From Marinitoga lauensis (lineage in GTDB: Bacteria; Thermotogota; Thermotogae; Petrotogales; Petrotogaceae): DNA of 64,000 bases. A program made the position numbers and the translations under genes. Every line of letters begins with the position of its first letter. Within the stretch, counting starts at the first letter, position 1. The stretch lies in NCBI RefSeq assembly GCF_004135675.1, contig NZ_QHLX01000008.1, forward strand, positions 1-64,000, given 5' to 3'. Shown one piece after another: positions 57,376-64,000 of this stretch. The notes under the pieces are model-generated. The model was not told the origin of the DNA, did not search any database, and saw nothing but the letters and a program-made list of their open reading frames with translations.

Positions 57376-57404
57376 TTGACAAAGAGGAAGAAAGGTGGTA
57401 ATAT
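57376..57404 (+). promoter_or_regulatory. rRNA operon promoter
   Basis: TTGACA (57376-57381), 17 bases, TAATAT (57399-57404), about 130 bases upstream of 16S. It is the only consensus -35 I found in the window. The remaining spacer 57198-57375 shows no gene. Confidence 0.8.
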
Positions 57405-57470
57405 ATATACTCGGACGCGGACGAAGAGGTCTGCGGGAGGAAAAAGAAGAGTAAGGAAGGATGAAGCTCC

Positions 57471-57494
57471 TTGACAAGTGAACAGAGACACCCA
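57471..57494 (+). other. 16S rRNA processing stem, 5' strand
   Basis: TGAACAGAGACACCCA (57479-57494) is exactly complementary to TGGGTGTCTCTGTTCA at 59084-59099 beyond the 16S end: a 16-pair RNase III-type processing stalk. The preceding TTGACAAGTG (57471-57480) recurs at 59193-59202 before 23S. Confidence 0.8.
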
Positions 57495-57535
57495 GCGGAA
57501 GTAAAACGAGAGTGAAGAGATCGAACTCGAAATCT

Positions 57536-59071
<1,536 letters not shown>

Positions 59072-59113
59072 AAGGAGAAGAAATGGGTGTCTCTGTTCAG
59101 TAGTGAAGGAGTA

Positions 59114-59187
59114 GGGGTAGTAGCTCAATTGGGAGAGCGTCTGCCTTGCACGCAGAAGGTTAGGGTTCAAGTCCCTCTACTCCACCA
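59114..59187 (+). tRNA. tRNA-Ala (anticodon TGC)
   Basis: Acceptor GGGGTAG/CTACTCC with encoded CCA, D-arm GCTC/GAGC, anticodon stem TCTGC/GCAGA with loop CTTGCAC (TGC), and T-loop TTCAAGT. The T-stem has only four pairs (AGGG/CCCT), giving 74 instead of 76 bases; adding one G and one C would make a normal five-pair stem. Located in the 16S-23S spacer, the usual place for tRNA-Ala; no tRNA-Ile is present. Confidence 0.93.
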
Positions 59188-59213
59188 GCTCATTGACAAG
59201 TGCATAGTGAAAG

Positions 59214-62117
<2,904 letters not shown>

Positions 62118-62145
62118 AGTAACTATGCACATGTGAATGAGTATT

Positions 62146-62259
62146 GAGGGGTGCAGATACCAGATATGGAAACACGCGGATCCATGCCGAACCCGACCGT
62201 TAAGCATATCTGGGCCGATGGTAGTATGGGAAATCCATGCGAGAGTAGGTAGCGCCCTC
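62146..62259 (+). rRNA. rrf: 5S ribosomal RNA
   Basis: Closing helix GAGGGGTGC/GCGCCCTC, with CATGCCGAACCCGACCGTTA and GGTAGTATGGG typical of 5S. About 114 bases, 29 bases after 23S. Confidence 0.92.
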
Positions 62260-62267
62260 TTTTTATT

Positions 62268-62298
62268 CCCCAGTCATTTTTGACTGGGGTTTTTATTT
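62268..62298 (+). terminator. rRNA operon terminator
   Basis: CCCCAGTCA, TTTT, TGACTGGGG, then TTTTTATTTT: a nine-pair stem and long T-tail nine bases after 5S. Confidence 0.93.
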
Positions 62299-62356
62299 TA
62301 TGCTAATTTTTTATTCCATTTATAATTTATTTCCTTCATTATATTTATTAATTATC

Positions 62357-62385
62357 TTAAACCTTTCGCTGAGCGAAAGGTTTAA
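62357..62385. repeat. Short palindrome, best copy of the dispersed family
   Basis: TTAAACCTTTCGCT, G, AGCGAAAGGTTTAA: a perfect 14-pair inverted repeat that gives the clearest consensus for the family. A degenerate relative (TAAACCCTTTGCGAGCAG ... region) follows at about 62418-62455. Confidence 0.8.
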
Positions 62386-62511
62386 AGTTTTTTTTTATTT
62401 TATTATTAAAATACTTTTCCTAAACCCTTTGCGAGCAGAGACAGCTCTACGAGCAGCAATAGGATAAATATTATATATAATAATATAATTATTATTAATT
62501 ATTTCATAATT

Positions 62512-62541
62512 AAAAAAAGCAGCCAAAAAGGCTGCTTTTTT
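62512..62541 (+). terminator. Isolated terminator-like hairpin
   Basis: AAAAAAAGCAGCC, loop AAAAA, GGCTGCTTTTTT: an ideal terminator about 220 bases after the rRNA terminator and 140 before the chemoreceptor gene, with no gene between. It may back up rRNA termination, end an unseen small RNA, or mark a lost gene. The rest of 62290-62680 shows only AT-rich sequence and the palindromes. Confidence 0.7.
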
Positions 62542-62635
62542 GTTATCTGTTTCCGTTTAAAAATTAAAAAACTTACTATAATAATATTATATTTAAGTTA
62601 ATTGTTAAATGAATTTTATTTTTATATGTAATTTT

Positions 62636-62646
62636 TGTGCTATAAT
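62636..62646 (+). promoter_or_regulatory. Extended -10 promoter of the chemoreceptor gene
   Basis: TGTGCTATAAT: TATAAT at 62641-62646 with a TG one base upstream; the -35 is weak, as expected for extended -10 promoters. It lies 35 bases before the ATG. No sigma-28 type motif is seen. Confidence 0.5.
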
Positions 62647-62680
62647 ATAATTGACAATCCTAATTAAAAGGAGGTTTATT

Positions 62681-64000
62681 ATGAAATCTATAAAAACTAA
62701 AATTGCATTGGTTTTTTCTATTGTAATAATTTCTGCAGGATTATTTGTTGGAATATTCTTGTATTTTTATCTTGGAAGTTCTTTAAAAACCATTATTTCT
62801 GATTCGTCATTTTCAATTTTAGAACAACAATCAAAACAAATTGAGGAATACTTTGACGGACTAATTCATCAAATGGAAATAATTTCCAATAAAAAGATAT
62901 TTAAGAGTATGAATTTTGATGATTCGATAAATGTGTTAAAAAATGATTTAAAAGTTCTGGATGATTTTTCAATGTTTTTTATTGCAGATAAAAAAGGTGA
63001 TGCATATACAACTTCTGGTGTAAAAACTAATATAAAAGATAGAAAATATTTTCAAGAAATAATGTCTGGACAGAATATTGCAATTAGTGATGTTTTGATT
63101 TCTAAAGCGGATGGTTCTTCAATTATAGTTATAGCTCATTCAATAAAAGATGATAAAAATAATACTATAGGGTTAATTGGTGCTACAATATCAATTGGAA
63201 GATTTTTGGAATTTTTGAATACAGATAATGAAAAAGGTATTTATAGTTTTATTACAGATTCAAAAGGTTTAATTATAGCTCATTCTATTAAAGATTATGT
63301 TGGAGGTAATATACTAGAATCTAATTTTAAGGGTATGGATATATTATCTAAGAAGATGCTTAATGGAGAAAAAGGCTATGGTAATATTATTGCAGCTGAT
63401 GGAAAACGAATGTTGTTTTATGCTCCGATAAAATCATTAAATTGGACTGTTGCCATATCTATTCCAGAAAGAACATTATTAGAAAATGCAAAAGGATTAA
63501 TACAATTTTTCAATATTATAGTGCTTATAGCTGTTATTATAGCATTAGTTATCTCTATATTATTAGGAAATTCTATTGCAAAACCATTGATCAAATTAGC
63601 CGAGAAGGTTAAAAAATTTGGCGAAGGTGATTTAACTCAAAAATTTGAAATTAAAGGAAAAGATGAAATTGCCGAGATTTCAAAATCATTAGACTATATG
63701 TCTAAAAATCTTGTTAATTATTTGAATGAAATAAAACAGTCATCGGAAGATTTAGAAAAAATGTCATTTGAAATAAATAAGAATGCAGATATTCAATCTT
63801 CACAGATGGAAAATATTAGTGAAAAAACTGAAAAAATTGATGAAAGCTCAAACTCTGCAGCAGCTTCTGTAGAAGAGATAAATTCTGGAGTAGAAGAAAT
63901 AACTGCAGCAGCTCAAAATATTTCAATGAGTGCTCAAAGTTTATCAAAAGAGGCTTTAGATGTATCCAATACAGCAAAGGAAGGTAATGAATCAATTGTT
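62681..64000 (+). CDS. Methyl-accepting chemotaxis protein (3' end outside the window)
   Basis: 440 codons are present without a stop. ATG 62681 after AAAAGGAGG. Membrane helix at residues 7-30 (IALVFSIVIISAGLFVGIFL), an extracytoplasmic dCache-type sensor domain from about 31 to 280 (DDFSMFFIADKKGDAYTTSG, FLEFLNTDNEKGIYSFITDS), second membrane helix near 285-307 (IIVLIAVIIALVISILLG), then HAMP (NSIAKPLIKLAEKVKKFGEG) and the start of the methylation/signalling coiled coil (SSNSAAASVEEINSGVEEIT). It senses an outside chemical and controls CheA; dCache domains often bind amino acids. Ligand unknown. No frame break in the visible part. Confidence 0.9.
   Translation, partial: MKSIKTKIALVFSIVIISAGLFVGIFLYFYLGSSLKTIISDSSFSILEQQSKQIEEYFDGLIHQMEIISNKKIFKSMNFDDSINVLKNDLKVLDDFSMFFIADKKGDAYTTSGVKTNIKDRKYFQEIMSGQNIAISDVLISKADGSSIIVIAHSIKDDKNNTIGLIGATISIGRFLEFLNTDNEKGIYSFITDSKGLIIAHSIKDYVGGNILESNFKGMDILSKKMLNGEKGYGNIIAADGKRMLFYAPIKSLNWTVAISIPERTLLENAKGLIQFFNIIVLIAVIIALVISILLGNSIAKPLIKLAEKVKKFGEGDLTQKFEIKGKDEIAEISKSLDYMSKNLVNYLNEIKQSSEDLEKMSFEINKNADIQSSQMENISEKTEKIDESSNSAAASVEEINSGVEEITAAAQNISMSAQSLSKEALDVSNTAKEGNESIV

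Overview
The window is low-GC, densely packed bacterial chromosome with a GC-rich rRNA operon, which points to a thermophile. Gene content and order indicate Thermotogota, most likely the Marinitoga/Petrotoga side. The evidence is a rplU-prp-rpmA-ribU-rplM-rpsI-dnaG-rpoD block arranged as I recall it from Thermotoga maritima, an rseP-ispG pair, a four-subunit pyruvate:ferredoxin oxidoreductase, a HydCBA-type [FeFe] hydrogenase, a GH57 glucan-branching enzyme next to a DUF4912 protein, and HslV beside IspE. The genus is an inference.

Layout. 1-1203 (minus): ispE (partial), a NUDIX protein and hslV. 1353-3773 (plus): a small exported protein and a two-component system. 3832-8758 (plus): yicC-remA-gmk-rpoZ, then an exported protein, a prepilin-like protein, a HEAT-repeat protein and comF. 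8898-16389: DUF4912 and GH57 genes, porGDAB and a membrane-anchored PpiC chaperone. 16567-19977: hydCBA. 20173-26222: a threonine-synthase-like gene overlapping a xanthine-dehydrogenase-family operon. 26388-29441 (minus): a THEP1-type NTPase, uppP, a DUF368/PopT transporter and a membrane phosphoesterase. 29565-37447: an accessory region with an exported protein, a cluster of short palindromes, two paralogous AAA-ATPase/nuclease genes around a NucS-like nuclease, and an IS1634-type element that truncates the second paralog. 37489-44856 (minus): pcrA/uvrD, rpoD, dnaG and the ribosomal block. 45133-49903: a ferredoxin/DUF1858/DUF2249 operon, exoA flanked by two long hairpin elements, and pepD. 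49942-53614 (minus): an aminopeptidase, a small protein and a family-B DNA polymerase. 53681-57197: a cupin, a DnaQ-like exonuclease, ispG and rseP. 57376-62289: a 16S-tRNA-Ala-23S-5S operon. The window ends inside a chemoreceptor gene.

How the genes fit together. Pyruvate oxidation (Por) reduces ferredoxin. HydABC disposes of electrons from ferredoxin and NADH as hydrogen. The Mo-hydroxylase operon and the threonine-synthase-like enzyme probably handle nitrogen compounds. UppP plus PopT form an undecaprenyl-phosphate recycling pair. IspE and IspG belong to the MEP isoprenoid route that supplies the lipid carrier. DnaG, RpoD, PcrA, ExoA, the DnaQ-like exonuclease and the family-B polymerase cover replication, transcription and repair.

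Caution. About 26 conserved genes carry over fifty frame breaks. Every one I examined is repaired by adding a single base in or beside a short homopolymer. The tRNA-Ala T-stem also lacks one base on each side. I read this as systematic homopolymer under-calling in the assembly rather than gene decay. Such genes are given as full-length spans with the breaks noted.
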